From positions 1 through 60,501 of IMG/VR virus record IMGVR_UViG_3300027996_000034: 60,501 nt of DNA. One strand, given 5' to 3'. Below are positions 24,855 through 34,246 of the stretch, piece after piece (position 1 is the first letter of the stretch; every line of letters begins with the position of its first letter). A model generated the notes under the pieces. The model did not search any database. It saw nothing but the letters and a program-made list of their open reading frames with translations, and was not told where the DNA came from. This stretch comes from a virus. A program made the translations under genes and the position numbers.

Positions 24855-27402
24855 TTACTGCATTTATCCATTTATCCCTAAATGACATTGACTCTTCTAC
24901 CTTTTTATCCTTTTTATCCTTAATTTCTTTAAAGAAGTTTTTAGTTACATTAATAGTAGGATACATAGGATCTTTAGGTTTATCTAAAGTTATTTGATAA
25001 ACTTCTTCTTCGCCTTCTCGTCTAGGCATATCTCCTTCTGGCTCTCTTTCATTTTCTAAAAATGAATGCGTGATTTTTCCAGTAGCATTATTTAAGTGGC
25101 CAAGATCTTTATCCGACATGTTGCGTAATGATACTTTTTTATTCATAAGTGGATTATCTTTATTCTCATCCTCGCTTTTGTCCATTAACTCTTTAGCAAT
25201 GGTATCCTCATCTTTTGGAATATCAGCATCGTCATCAGATGGACATTCATCTTTACCATCGGCTTCTTCATCACCTTTGGCCTTTTCTTTATCCTCTTCA
25301 GAAACAAGTTCTTTTCGTTTATTAGATTCAACTAATACTGATCGATATTCAATTGATACTGATTCTCCGATTGTAGCAAGTTTTTCTTTTGCATCCTCTA
25401 ATTTTTTCTTTTCAGTCTCTAATTTATTCTTAGCTTCTTCCTTTTTAGGACCTTCTTCCGCGTTTTCAAAATCAGTTGTTGCCTTTTCAACCGATTTTTG
25501 CTGTAACTCAATCAATGCCTGTTGAGCCTCTTTTTTAGCTTCAAGGTCCTTTTTTGCAGCTTCAGTATCTTCAACGTTTTGAGCGGCTAATTTATCGGTA
25601 ACTCCAGTTTTCGCTTTTTCTTTTTCGGCATCCGTTGCATCTACTGCAGCTATTGCTGCAGCATGATTTTTATCTGCAGTTTTTCCAGCACCTTCAATTT
25701 TAGGAGTAATTGCCTTAGCTTTCTTTTCTTTTGCTGCAGCATTTTTAGCCAATCCTTTATCAACTTGTTGTTTATCGATCGCGGCTTTAGTCATTAATGC
25801 ATCTCGCTCTGCTTCTAATTCTTCTTTTTTATTAGCGCCTTTTATTTTTGCAGCATAACCGGCTTTTAATCCCATCGCCTTTCCTCCTAAAGAGGTGGCC
25901 TTACCATCTTTATCTATACCGCTAACTCGTTGAGCATCCTGTTCAGCAGCCTCTTGTTCTTTATCTAACTGTTCAATCTCTTTATCTAGATCAGCCTTTA
26001 TCTGTTTTCTTTTCTCTGAAGCTTTAGGATCCGGTACTGTTTTTGCTTCCTCTTCTTTAATATCCGTTCGAAGTGCTTCGATTTGATCATCAAATTCCTT
26101 AGCCTTAGCTTCAATAGCTTCAGGCGTAGTCAATTCAGCTCGCTCCTTTTTAAGTTCACGTGCCTCATCCTCCTTCTTTTCAATATCCTTTTTTATCTTT
26201 TCAACATCCTCTTTAGCTTTTTGAAGTTTTTTAGTTCCTTCATCATTCAATTGAGCCTTTTTATCAGTAAGTTTTTTCTTTTCTTTAGTCCAAGCTTCTT
26301 TCTTTTTTGGGTCTGTTTCTTTAGCATTTTTGTCAACACCTGCTTGGATTTGTTTATCTATAGCTTCAAGTTCTTTTTTTAATGCTTCTTCCTCTTCCTC
26401 TTGCTTAGTTTTTACTTTATCTTGTGCAACTTGCAAGTCACCTTCTTCTCCACCTTCTTCTCCACCTTCTTCTCCACCTTCTTCTCCAGCTGGTGGATCT
26501 GGTTCTGCTGGTGGATCGCCTCCTTCAGGTGTATCCGTTTCTCCATCTGCTGGTGGATCTGGTTCTCCACCTTCTCCGGCCTCTTTTACAGACTCTTCTG
26601 GTGGATCTGGTTCTGCTGGTGGATCGCCTCCTTCAGGTGTATCCGTTTCTCCATCTGCTGGTGGATCGCCTCCTTTAGGTGTATCCGTTTCTTCTTCTGG
26701 TGTTTCTTCAGGCTCTTTTGGTAATGGATGATTTTTTGGATCTAAATCATGTAATGTCTTTTTTAAATCGTATATTTCTTTATCCATATCTGCCATTGCA
26801 TTAGGACCAGTGGCCTTTTTCTTATCATCTTCAAGCTTTGCTATTTCAGCTTCCTTATCCTTTTTGAATTCCTCATATTCCTCTTTAGTGATTGTAGGAT
26901 TGAGATCGTTTTCTTCTTTATATGATTGAACATCCGCTTCAGTCTTGGCCAATTTAATATCTTTTACCGCCTCCCACGCTTTTCGAATTTTTTTCTTCTT
27001 AAATAAAAATGCAATATATGCACCAATTCCGACAGCTGCAATCCCTACACCAGCTGCAGTTGATTTAATTGCGGTAGATCCCATTTGACCAATATCATCA
27101 TCCCATCCTTCAGTAATAGATTCAAAGACTTCAAATCTTTCATGTATAATTAAATCAATATCAAGAGTTTCAAACCGATTTTCTTCAATTAAATCAGATT
27201 CAATTAATAAATGTTTAATAGTATCTAAAGATTCAAATAATCCTCCAGATCCATCACCAACCGATTGAAGTAATAAAAATTTAATGATATTTGCAAATTC
27301 ATCTTCATCTAATTGTTTCAAATCTTCTTTAGTAGCAAGCCGTCTAAGACCTATTACCGCCTCGTTTATCTTAGTAAAATCTTCTAGCGAAATTATGTTC
27401 AT
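24841..27402 (-). CDS. Long coiled-coil internal head protein with TM segment and Pro/Gly/Glu repeats
   Basis: This 853-residue protein starts MNIISLEDFTKINEAVIG, a capsid-targeting-like peptide with the site INE/A at 14-15. Residues about 110-135 form one hydrophobic segment (STAAGVGIAAVGIGAYIAFLF). Residues about 225-320 are low-complexity (TDTPEGGDPPAEPDPP twice, then GEEGG repeats), and about 320-680 is charged coiled coil rich in Lys, Glu and Ala. The C-terminus ends with another conserved-looking block (SFRDKWINAVNG). It follows the capsid gene. I infer a packaged or scaffold-associated protein. Confidence 0.55.
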   Translation of the reverse strand: MNIISLEDFTKINEAVIGLRRLATKEDLKQLDEDEFANIIKFLLLQSVGDGSGGLFESLDTIKHLLIESDLIEENRFETLDIDLIIHERFEVFESITEGWDDDIGQMGSTAIKSTAAGVGIAAVGIGAYIAFLFKKKKIRKAWEAVKDIKLAKTEADVQSYKEENDLNPTITKEEYEEFKKDKEAEIAKLEDDKKKATGPNAMADMDKEIYDLKKTLHDLDPKNHPLPKEPEETPEEETDTPKGGDPPADGETDTPEGGDPPAEPDPPEESVKEAGEGGEPDPPADGETDTPEGGDPPAEPDPPAGEEGGEEGGEEGGEEGDLQVAQDKVKTKQEEEEEALKKELEAIDKQIQAGVDKNAKETDPKKKEAWTKEKKKLTDKKAQLNDEGTKKLQKAKEDVEKIKKDIEKKEDEARELKKERAELTTPEAIEAKAKEFDDQIEALRTDIKEEEAKTVPDPKASEKRKQIKADLDKEIEQLDKEQEAAEQDAQRVSGIDKDGKATSLGGKAMGLKAGYAAKIKGANKKEELEAERDALMTKAAIDKQQVDKGLAKNAAAKEKKAKAITPKIEGAGKTADKNHAAAIAAVDATDAEKEKAKTGVTDKLAAQNVEDTEAAKKDLEAKKEAQQALIELQQKSVEKATTDFENAEEGPKKEEAKNKLETEKKKLEDAKEKLATIGESVSIEYRSVLVESNKRKELVSEEDKEKAKGDEEADGKDECPSDDDADIPKDEDTIAKELMDKSEDENKDNPLMNKKVSLRNMSDKDLGHLNNATGKITHSFLENEREPEGDMPRREGEEEVYQITLDKPKDPMYPTINVTKNFFKEIKDKKDKKVEESMSFRDKWINAVNGNS
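26440..26700 (-). repeat. Coding repeats in internal head protein
   Basis: Two kinds are present: a 12-bp unit (TTCTCCACCTTC type) repeated about four times around 26440-26487, encoding GEEG; and a roughly 70-bp unit encoding DGETDTPEGGDPPAEPDPP present twice (about 26500-26570 and 26610-26690), plus a partial third copy. All in frame; expansion by slippage or recombination is likely. Confidence 0.7.
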
Positions 27403-27424
27403 GTGGTATAATTTTATTTATATT

Positions 27425-27434
27425 CTATATATCC
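27425..27434 (-). promoter_or_regulatory. Late promoter box GGATATATAG
   Basis: Minus-strand GGATATATAGAATATAAA lies 23-32 bp before the start of the 853-residue protein and directly after the capsid gene terminator. Confidence 0.5.
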
Positions 27435-27446
27435 TTACCATAAAGC

Positions 27447-27472
27447 AAAAGGCTCTCCGAAGAGAGCCTTTT
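27447..27472 (-). terminator. Intrinsic terminator after the major capsid gene
   Basis: On the minus strand AAAAGGCTCTC, tetraloop TTCG, GAGAGCCTTTT form an 11-bp perfect stem with a stable UUCG loop and a U-rich 3' side, 22 bp after the capsid stop. The symmetry makes it potentially bidirectional. Confidence 0.8.
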
Positions 27473-27494
27473 GAATATGTATGATTAATTAGTA

Positions 27495-29201
27495 TTAAGC
27501 TAATTGACCAGCATCGTTTTGAACACCGAACGACATGTACATAGTTTGTGGATGGAATCCAGCCTCAACTAAAGCATATCTAGATTTAACAGCGATTTTT
27601 GGCGCCATTGTACCTTCAGCAATAGTTTGAACAGATTCAGCCATTAGATATGGCATAAACACTAGTCCAGGAGAGTTTCCGTCACCTTTTCTACCTACAG
27701 TGATTCGAGTATCACTCCAGCTCATATATGGATCAACATAAACAACCAATCCAGCTAAAGTACCGATAGGGTACAATGAACCAGTTTGTTGGTTTAATGT
27801 ATTCATCATTGGAGCAGGAACGAATCCAGCACAATCTTGTAGTCCAGAACCAACTTGTCCGTTTGTTACTACAAATGTAGCAGGTCCACGTCTTCCTCGG
27901 ATAGCAATCAAGTTTCCAACCGCAAGGATCTTAGACATGATTTTTCTCTGACGAGTATGTAAGTTCTCTGCAGCTGAGTTAGTCTCAGAAGAATTAACTT
28001 GTGGATTTTGATCAAATAGACCAGGTAAAGCATCCATTGGGAATACTGAATTTCCACCAGTTACCCAATCAGATCCTCTAGAATCTAGAGTTGTTAATTG
28101 TGTTTGAGTAGAATAAAGACCACCAGTGGTAGTTCCAAGTAACAAGTTAAATTGAACGTTTTGCGTTGCAACAACTTGACCATGGTTAGTATAACCTAGT
28201 TTTCTAATTCTTGAAAGAATGTTCTTATTAATAGATTGAGTTAACTCGTTAATAAGTACTGACTCAACTTGAGCAACAGCATCTATACCGAATTGTTTCA
28301 AATCTTGAACTTGTTCTCTAGTAACTGCTGCAGCAACTTGGAAAGTTTGTGCCTCAATTGACTTATTGAATAAGCTTAAGTTCATTACATTCTCTTGATT
28401 AGATTCACCTTCTAGTCTTGACATCGGTTCGTTAGTATCATAACGATTTGATGAGAATCCTTGAACGTGATCTTCTAGAGCTTTTACTAAAACTGGTAAA
28501 CCAGCTAAAGTTACAATACCAGTACCACCACTTGCCCAAGTAAATGTTGTTCCTGCAGTTAAACCAGCAGCAACAGTTTGAGTAGCGTTAGCCATAGTAT
28601 CAACTCTAATAATATCGAATGCATCGATTCTAGATTCACCAACGTACATACCAGTAATACCTGTAGAAGTAACAACTACTTCTCCAGCAGATGGTGCAGT
28701 TGTTATGGCCCCTCCTGCAGGATCTGGTGTAATAGTACCATTAGATTTGATTAATAGTGGCATGTCCGGAGAAGCACCTCTATTTTGTGGAACTGGAAGA
28801 GCTCCGGTTTGTCCGATTGAAGGAACAAGTCCTCCACCGTAAACGAAGTCTAAGTATGTCAACACACCCATCGGTCCGTTCATTGGTACTACAGGTACTA
28901 GATCTAAACCAACAGTCTGTGCAGCAACTTGCATAGCAAGCGGAAGAAGAGTGTAAGGTTTATCACCGGAACCAGTAGTTTGAGTACCAAATCCAGATTG
29001 CAATCCAGGATCACCTGGGAATCTAGTAGCACCCATACCATTAACAGAACCAACTGTTGCAAAAGCATTATTCTCATACAACTCGTGGTTATGACAGTAT
29101 TTAGACATCCATTCTAATTTTCCTTTGTCCTCAATACCAGTAGTGGACTCGATAATTGGAGACCATTTTCCGTATATTTCGGATTCATTAATTAAATTCA
29201 T
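27495..29201 (-). CDS. gp23: Major capsid protein (gp23-like)
   Basis: At 568 residues it matches T4 gp23 (521) in size and layout: a cleavable N-terminus, then AMQVAAQTVGLDLVPVVPM and MGVLTYLDFVYGGG, the long E-loop/P-domain with NRYDTNEPMSRLEGE, VLINELTQSINKNILSRIRKL cut to its core INELTQSINKNI, and the C-terminal GLVVYVDPYMSW, GRKGDGNSPGLVFMPYL, KSRYALVE typical of gp23. Prohead sites are visible near the start (LINE/S at 6-7, IIE/S, and LYE/N before NNAFATVG). The ATVGSVNGMG region recurs in the polyprotein at 54247-56742. It forms the capsid lattice. Confidence 0.93.
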   Translation of the reverse strand: MNLINESEIYGKWSPIIESTTGIEDKGKLEWMSKYCHNHELYENNAFATVGSVNGMGATRFPGDPGLQSGFGTQTTGSGDKPYTLLPLAMQVAAQTVGLDLVPVVPMNGPMGVLTYLDFVYGGGLVPSIGQTGALPVPQNRGASPDMPLLIKSNGTITPDPAGGAITTAPSAGEVVVTSTGITGMYVGESRIDAFDIIRVDTMANATQTVAAGLTAGTTFTWASGGTGIVTLAGLPVLVKALEDHVQGFSSNRYDTNEPMSRLEGESNQENVMNLSLFNKSIEAQTFQVAAAVTREQVQDLKQFGIDAVAQVESVLINELTQSINKNILSRIRKLGYTNHGQVVATQNVQFNLLLGTTTGGLYSTQTQLTTLDSRGSDWVTGGNSVFPMDALPGLFDQNPQVNSSETNSAAENLHTRQRKIMSKILAVGNLIAIRGRRGPATFVVTNGQVGSGLQDCAGFVPAPMMNTLNQQTGSLYPIGTLAGLVVYVDPYMSWSDTRITVGRKGDGNSPGLVFMPYLMAESVQTIAEGTMAPKIAVKSRYALVEAGFHPQTMYMSFGVQNDAGQLA

Positions 29202-29230
29202 GTTTGTCGAATTTTTTTTGTTTGGTTTGG

Positions 29231-30991
29231 TTATTTATTAAAGCGTCTTTTAAGTTCTTCCGTAACTGTGTCCATGTAAGCAGATGAAGTTTCGTAGTTA
29301 GAAGAATCATCAGATTCTTTTACTACTACTGTTTCGTTTATTTGCTCAGACGGATTATAAGCCCTTAGCTCACGGGTTGACCAGAAATGATCGATCTTGT
29401 ACTGTGTATCAAGAGTTCTCACCGATGCTTGAGCAGTAATAGAAGATTTTTGTGATTCGTTTATAGAATCCCAAGAACTTTTATATTTGCTCGGCATATT
29501 TTTTAGCCAATCGATTTTTGCTTCAGGCTCAACAAATACTGATTCCCATATTGCAGATGCATCAGTTGAACCGAACCACTCATTATTCTCAAATGTTCTA
29601 ATAACTTTCGCCTTAGTCTCATCATCAAATGATTTGTATTCAGTTCTCCTATCTTCATTTACAAAATGTAAGAAGTGAGTATTTGCAGAAGTTTCGTCCA
29701 CCTTTTGCTTCTTAGCGGATTCAACCAACGCTGAAATTTTCTCGTTTAATTCATTTTTGAATGTATTAGTTTCTATAATTAATTCATCAGCAGTTTCTTT
29801 AACTGTTTCTGATTCATTAATTGTTTCTCCAACATTTTTGGATTTGAAATTTTCATTCATTGTTTTAGAAACATAATCTTGGTATTTACCTAGATTTTCT
29901 ACATTATCTTTAACATACTCGGTATAATTAGCAACGGCATCAACACCTTCCATAACGTAATTAGAATATTCAATTACTTTATCTGTTTGTTCGTTTACAT
30001 AATCTTGATATCCGAAACGAGTATTTACATTTTCAGATATATGTTTAGAGTACTCAATGTTTTGATCGGTTTTAAGACCTACATATTCTGCATAATCTTT
30101 TACCTTTCCTAAATTTTCTATAATATAATCATTATGTGAAATAAGGCTATCAACATTTTCTGATAGATTCTCTACATAATTTCCGATTTGATTTACTCGT
30201 TTTGCAATAGCTTCTGAGTATTTAACTAAATCTGTATTTGCGGAAGCTTCATTTACCTTTTCAACTTCAGATTTTAATGAGTCAAAATTCTCTTTAACGA
30301 TTTTTGAATATTCGTTAAAATCTTCGACTGAAATAAAATTGCTGTTAGAATTAGACTCAGCTTCATTTATTGTTTCTTTTGGTGTAGTATTATCCATTGC
30401 TATTAATTCTTTTTGAATATCTGTATTAGTTTCTTCTATATATCCATTGATCTCGAAAATTCCTAGATTATCATCATCAACAAATCCATACTGTTCATTA
30501 ACTCGGTTGAGTTCTGCGTTTTCAAAACCAGGATCTGCAACTAAATCGTATGTAAATAATTTTTTAATTTTAACGTGGCCATTTTCTTGAACCACACCAG
30601 CAGCTCTACTAGAAATGTGTATTGGAATGCCACCATCAACAAGTGCTTGAGCTTGTTTTCCTGCGGTAGTATCTAATAACCGGATTTTTCCTCTAACAAC
30701 CTTGTTAGCTTTGTCATATGTTATTTCCTCAATAACATGAGATACATTTTGTAGAGAAATGTCAAATTGTTTTGGGTGATCTAATTCACCAAGAAGCTTA
30801 CCGCTTTTGAGTTTTTCTTGAAGACCTTCAATATGAGGCATCAACTCTTTCTCATCGTATATACGATTGTTCTTATTTTTTTTACCTATCTCAGAAAATA
30901 TTCCTTCTAATACATACTTGTCAGCGCCGGTTCCATTGGCTTCAAGTATACTAGTGGATCTTTCTAAGACTAATAATTTTGCGTCATTCAT
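29231..30991 (-). CDS. gp21: Prohead protease fused to scaffold (gp21-gp22-like)
   Basis: Residues about 1-175 are a gp21-type prohead serine protease (S77 family): EGIFSEIGKKNKNNRIYDEK, GELDHPKQFDIS with the catalytic His, and IPIHISSRAAGVV with the catalytic Ser. In T4 gp21 (protease) and gp22 (scaffold) are separate genes; here one 586-residue chain continues with a long coiled coil (about 215-420) in which Y-x-x-Y-V units recur every ~14-16 residues, then a C-terminal tag AYMDTVTEELKRRFNK. Self-cleavage sites (ILE/A at 17-18, INE/A, VNE/A) would free the protease from its scaffold. It sits between portal and capsid genes. Confidence 0.85.
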   Translation of the reverse strand: MNDAKLLVLERSTSILEANGTGADKYVLEGIFSEIGKKNKNNRIYDEKELMPHIEGLQEKLKSGKLLGELDHPKQFDISLQNVSHVIEEITYDKANKVVRGKIRLLDTTAGKQAQALVDGGIPIHISSRAAGVVQENGHVKIKKLFTYDLVADPGFENAELNRVNEQYGFVDDDNLGIFEINGYIEETNTDIQKELIAMDNTTPKETINEAESNSNSNFISVEDFNEYSKIVKENFDSLKSEVEKVNEASANTDLVKYSEAIAKRVNQIGNYVENLSENVDSLISHNDYIIENLGKVKDYAEYVGLKTDQNIEYSKHISENVNTRFGYQDYVNEQTDKVIEYSNYVMEGVDAVANYTEYVKDNVENLGKYQDYVSKTMNENFKSKNVGETINESETVKETADELIIETNTFKNELNEKISALVESAKKQKVDETSANTHFLHFVNEDRRTEYKSFDDETKAKVIRTFENNEWFGSTDASAIWESVFVEPEAKIDWLKNMPSKYKSSWDSINESQKSSITAQASVRTLDTQYKIDHFWSTRELRAYNPSEQINETVVVKESDDSSNYETSSAYMDTVTEELKRRFNK

Positions 30992-31017
30992 GCGGAAAGA
31001 TTATTTTATCATTTTAA

Positions 31018-31026
31018 TTATATATC
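31018..31026 (-). promoter_or_regulatory. Late promoter box GATATATAA (protease-scaffold)
   Basis: Minus-strand AAGATATATAATTAAAAT ends about 27 bp before the start codon at 30991. It may also serve the capsid gene, which lacks a clear box of its own. Confidence 0.55.
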
Positions 31027-31047
31027 TTCATCAATATATTGAAATTA

Positions 31048-32628
31048 TTATTCTTCTTCTGATGCCATATCATCGAGTTTCTTTTGTTCACGTTCCTTGA
31101 GCGTTTGATTTGATTTTATATCAGCCTCACTTAAGTCCATGAATCGTCGAATTAACCATTCAGAAGAGAAATATTTGATTTCGTTACCTTCAGGATCGAA
31201 GTCTACAAGACCATCTTTCATTGCGGTTACAAAGTCTATTCGTTTTTGAAGAAGTTCCATTTCTTTCATTTCTTCAAATATATTGTATTTGTTAAATTTA
31301 ACCCCAATCTGTGCTTTAAATGAATCATCATTCATTAAGTCAGGATAATCTAGAGTCATTTGGATCCATAGAGGTTTTACGATTATTTCTTGGAATGTTG
31401 ATCTTAATCTATTTATAAATCTACCAAATTTGATTTCATCTCGAGTCATTCCTTCAGCATTGATTTCCCATGATGGTGGGTTTTCAACATCAAAACGATT
31501 CATTGGAATTTTAGATACTCGTCTAAGATTTTCTTTAAAGTAATTTAAAGAACTTGTATCAGAAAGATCAGGACCATCACCACCGATTGTTTCGATTTGT
31601 GGAGAACCTGCGTCACCTTCAGGTAACCAATACTCTTTATTGAAAGGCATCATCGGACGACCATTTGTTTTCAATTCACCGCTATCATAATCAAAATCTA
31701 CTTGTTCTCGATAGTTTTGCATTAAAACACCAAGTGATTGTTTTGCTCTAGTTTTTGATTTACCACCAATTGGTATAATAAATTTAGTTTTGAATGATGA
31801 ATTAACAACCGCCCATATAATTCTAGAATGTTCCATAATTCTAAGAAGGTTAAATGATCTTATAAGTCTTTCAACATAAGAAATTCTAGTTGGAGAATTC
31901 ATATTTGCATATGATATGTAAATAATTTGAGAATCATAAAGAGATCTTGCTTTTGCAGGTATATCTTTAAATTGTTTCCAAACTCGTTTACCTTGATCGT
32001 CTAATCCAGGTTCTAATGTAATTGGATCTAGCTCTTTAAACCCTATTACATTTCGTTGTTCATTATCATATATTATCTCAAATGCGAGATATCCATCAAC
32101 TAGCCATTTTCTAAAATATGACCATGCCGTTATATCATTATTAAAACCAAAATATTGGTAAATTCGTTTATAATTGATTGATATAGCTCCTCTGATTTCT
32201 TCGACCTTTTCTTCTGCTAAAAGATCATCATCAAAAAGTATAGGATCTGCGAAATAGTTTTTATCATCATATACAATAACTTCATCACAAAGAGTGTCTA
32301 ATATTTCTTCAATTTCATCTTGTACTGCAAATCTTCGAAGTTCCTCTCGTTTCTTTGGATATGATTTATCAAATACTGATATAGATTTCTTTAATGCTAT
32401 ATCTGATAAAGCTAAGTTAGCAAATAATGCATAATCATCGTAATCTCCTCCAACTAAACCTCTTGGGTCATAAGTCCATCCGAACTGATCTTCAACAATA
32501 CCGACTGCTTGTGAATTACGAAGAACCATATCATCGTATTTCATACCAAATGAACTTAATTGTTTAAGTGCATTTGAGGCAACGAAACCTCTTCCTGAAG
32601 TATCATTCCTTTCTACAAATCCTGCCAT
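31048..32628 (-). CDS. gp20: Portal protein (gp20-like)
   Basis: The 526-residue protein equals T4 gp20 (524) in size. Recognisable blocks are RRFAVQDEIEEILDTLCDEVIV, given here by its core EIEEILDTLCDE, the wing GYLAFEIIYDNEQRNVIGFKELDP (core AFEIIYDNE), KTKFIIPIGGKS, and LRRVSKIPMNRFDVENPPSW with EGMTRDEIKFGRFINRLR, typical of T4-like portals. The C-terminus is acidic. It forms the dodecameric vertex through which DNA enters and leaves and where prohead assembly starts. A late box lies 22-31 bp upstream. Confidence 0.93.
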   Translation of the reverse strand: MAGFVERNDTSGRGFVASNALKQLSSFGMKYDDMVLRNSQAVGIVEDQFGWTYDPRGLVGGDYDDYALFANLALSDIALKKSISVFDKSYPKKREELRRFAVQDEIEEILDTLCDEVIVYDDKNYFADPILFDDDLLAEEKVEEIRGAISINYKRIYQYFGFNNDITAWSYFRKWLVDGYLAFEIIYDNEQRNVIGFKELDPITLEPGLDDQGKRVWKQFKDIPAKARSLYDSQIIYISYANMNSPTRISYVERLIRSFNLLRIMEHSRIIWAVVNSSFKTKFIIPIGGKSKTRAKQSLGVLMQNYREQVDFDYDSGELKTNGRPMMPFNKEYWLPEGDAGSPQIETIGGDGPDLSDTSSLNYFKENLRRVSKIPMNRFDVENPPSWEINAEGMTRDEIKFGRFINRLRSTFQEIIVKPLWIQMTLDYPDLMNDDSFKAQIGVKFNKYNIFEEMKEMELLQKRIDFVTAMKDGLVDFDPEGNEIKYFSSEWLIRRFMDLSEADIKSNQTLKEREQKKLDDMASEEE

Positions 32629-32649
32629 TTTTTATTTGTTTTTATTAGT

Positions 32650-32659
32650 TTATATATTC
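32650..32659 (-). promoter_or_regulatory. Late promoter box GAATATATAA (portal)
   Basis: Minus-strand GAATATATAAACTAATAAAA, about 22-31 bp before the portal start; one base from consensus. Confidence 0.45.
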
Positions 32660-32664
32660 GTTTA

Positions 32665-33339
32665 CTATTTTGACCTTGCTCGGACTAAATAATCTTGGTA
32701 TAGTTTTATAAGTTGACTTTCATCAATTTGATCATAATCATCCCAATTAGCCATTACCATACGTATCCATTCTTCATAACAAACAACCGATAATTCGTAC
32801 ATTTGTCCCATATAATATTGTCGTAATGCAAAATCTAAACCCCATGCTTTTAAGTTCTTGGCTAAAAGATCATAAGTTATTGGTACTTGTTTTTGTTCAT
32901 ATGCTCGCCTCCATTTGTCACCAGCGGCAGATGATATAATATCTTGTTCGTAATATCTAAATATCTCACCAACCATCCAATATTTTACTTCTTTTGGTAA
33001 GAAATTTAAGTTTATACCAAGTTCTAAACCACTTGGACTTTTACCTAATGAAATTACTAATGGTGATCTATCCCAATATGCTAATCTATCCTTTGTTTTT
33101 GGATCATACCGAAATTTAAACATTTTTCCTTGGGTTAATTCTCCATCAGAAAATGTTTCTATATATGTGCTATCTTTATCATTTAAAGTTTCTTCATACC
33201 AATCCATAACATAAGCACTAGCCTGGTTAGCTCCGCCATATTTCTTTTCCCATAATTCTACATAGGCTTTAAAATCTCGATTTACTTGATCTAGTTCTGG
33301 TAAATCTGCAAATGCTTCACCTCTAATATTATCTCCCAT
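32665..33339 (-). CDS. Conserved T4-like phage protein, probable morphogenesis role
   Basis: This 224-residue protein contains FRYDPKTKDRLAYWDRSPLV followed by LELGINLNFLPKEVKYWM, a block I associate with a conserved but functionally unassigned T4-like protein family. The N-terminus is an acidic helix with KYGG. It lies between the gp4 nuclease and portal genes, so a role in head or tail completion is likely from context only; T4 gp53 occupies a comparable slot but the sequence does not look like gp53. Confidence 0.5.
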   Translation of the reverse strand: MGDNIRGEAFADLPELDQVNRDFKAYVELWEKKYGGANQASAYVMDWYEETLNDKDSTYIETFSDGELTQGKMFKFRYDPKTKDRLAYWDRSPLVISLGKSPSGLELGINLNFLPKEVKYWMVGEIFRYYEQDIISSAAGDKWRRAYEQKQVPITYDLLAKNLKAWGLDFALRQYYMGQMYELSVVCYEEWIRMVMANWDDYDQIDESQLIKLYQDYLVRARSK

Positions 33340-33813
33340 TTACTTAATTGTTTTGAAAAAATCTTCGGTTATTATTTTGAACTCCCATCCTTTTTTATTA
33401 CAGAATGCTTCAGCAAATTGAATTTTGCACATATTAGTAACATACATCTCGTATGCATATTTATAATTCTTAACAGACTTAACAGTCTTTCTTTTAGGTT
33501 TTTTAGGTTCTTTTAATTGAGCAGATGGCTTTATTTCGATTAGGTATTTTTTACCGCTAGACAGTTCTATAAAATAATCTGGAAAGTATTTATGTTCCTT
33601 TCCATCTAAACTATTTATATATGGGACTGTAACTGGTTCAGAAACCCATTTAACAACATCTAAAGTAGATTCACAGTACTTACAAAACTTATATTCCCAC
33701 GATGATCTATAAATTATAGGACCCTTTCCTATGTATTTTTTGCATTCGTTTATTGGGAAATAACCTTGCTTAAACTTTGATTTCCTCTTTGGCTTATTGT
33801 TTTTTATATTCAT
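33340..33813 (-). CDS. gp4: Head completion nuclease (gp4/gp50-like)
   Basis: The 157-residue basic protein has a TnsA/PD-(D/E)XK-like layout: KQGYFPINECKKYIGKGPII, then YRSSWEYKFCKYCE (catalytic Glu in SSWE), KYFPDYFIEL (Asp) and KKYLIEIKPSAQL (E-x-K). This is the signature of T4 gp4, which acts on head completion before tail joining. It abuts the gp55-like gene with a 1-nt overlap and the downstream gene directly. Confidence 0.85.
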   Translation of the reverse strand: MNIKNNKPKRKSKFKQGYFPINECKKYIGKGPIIYRSSWEYKFCKYCESTLDVVKWVSEPVTVPYINSLDGKEHKYFPDYFIELSSGKKYLIEIKPSAQLKEPKKPKRKTVKSVKNYKYAYEMYVTNMCKIQFAEAFCNKKGWEFKIITEDFFKTIK

Positions 33814-34175
33814 TATATTGAATAGATGCCTGCACCTTCTTCACCACCACCATTAATTCTGATAGTACCGCTATATTTTTTTGGATGTAATTTGTTCCAA
33901 CCTTTAGCATACCCCTTCTTTGCAATTTGAGTATAATATGCAAATGCATTTGTTGATTTTTCTGGATTGAATCGATCCCAATATTTGAATAAGTCCATCT
34001 GTGCGAAAGCAAGACAATCGCGTTTATCTTCAGGGTCTTTGTATTGTAATTTTCTTATTGCTCGTTCTGATAATAGAATAAGCATATCGATTGCATCTTT
34101 TGTTAGTTTTCCTTCTTCCTTCGATTTAATTATTTCAGGAACTAGGTTTTTATTTGTTACGTAGTGTACTGCCAT
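33813..34175 (-). CDS. gp55: Late transcription sigma factor (gp55-like)
   Basis: The 120-residue protein aligns by eye with T4 gp55: it begins YVTNKNLVPEI (T4 has YVNNKELLQAI), then DAIDMLILLSERAIRKL, and a region-2-like block DLFKYWDRFNPEKSTNAFAYYTQIA (core NAFAYYTQIA; T4 NPHAYITQA). It is shorter than T4 gp55 (185) and lacks an obvious clamp-binding tail; it ends EEGAGIYSI. It should direct host polymerase to the late boxes listed here. It is driven by a TTGAAA-class promoter, fitting expression before late genes. Confidence 0.8.
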   Translation of the reverse strand: MAVHYVTNKNLVPEIIKSKEEGKLTKDAIDMLILLSERAIRKLQYKDPEDKRDCLAFAQMDLFKYWDRFNPEKSTNAFAYYTQIAKKGYAKGWNKLHPKKYSGTIRINGGGEEGAGIYSI

Positions 34176-34212
34176 GTCAAGTCCTATAAGTATATTAATA
34201 ATTGGTTTAGTT

Positions 34213-34243
34213 ATTATATGACGTAAATTTGATAAAGTTTCAA
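34213..34243 (-). promoter_or_regulatory. Promoter, TTGAAA-N19-TATAAT (gp55 gene)
   Basis: TATAAT at 34213-34218, 19-bp spacer, TTGAAA at 34238-34243. It lies 38 bp upstream of the gp55 start and directly follows a terminator, so it starts a new transcription unit. Confidence 0.7.
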
Positions 34244-34246
34244 ACT

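Noticed and set aside
26330-26731. Plus-strand frames rich in Ser/Gly or Trp/Phe
   Set aside because: Complement of the Pro/Gly/Glu coding repeats of the 853-residue protein; three frames stay open only because of the repeats.
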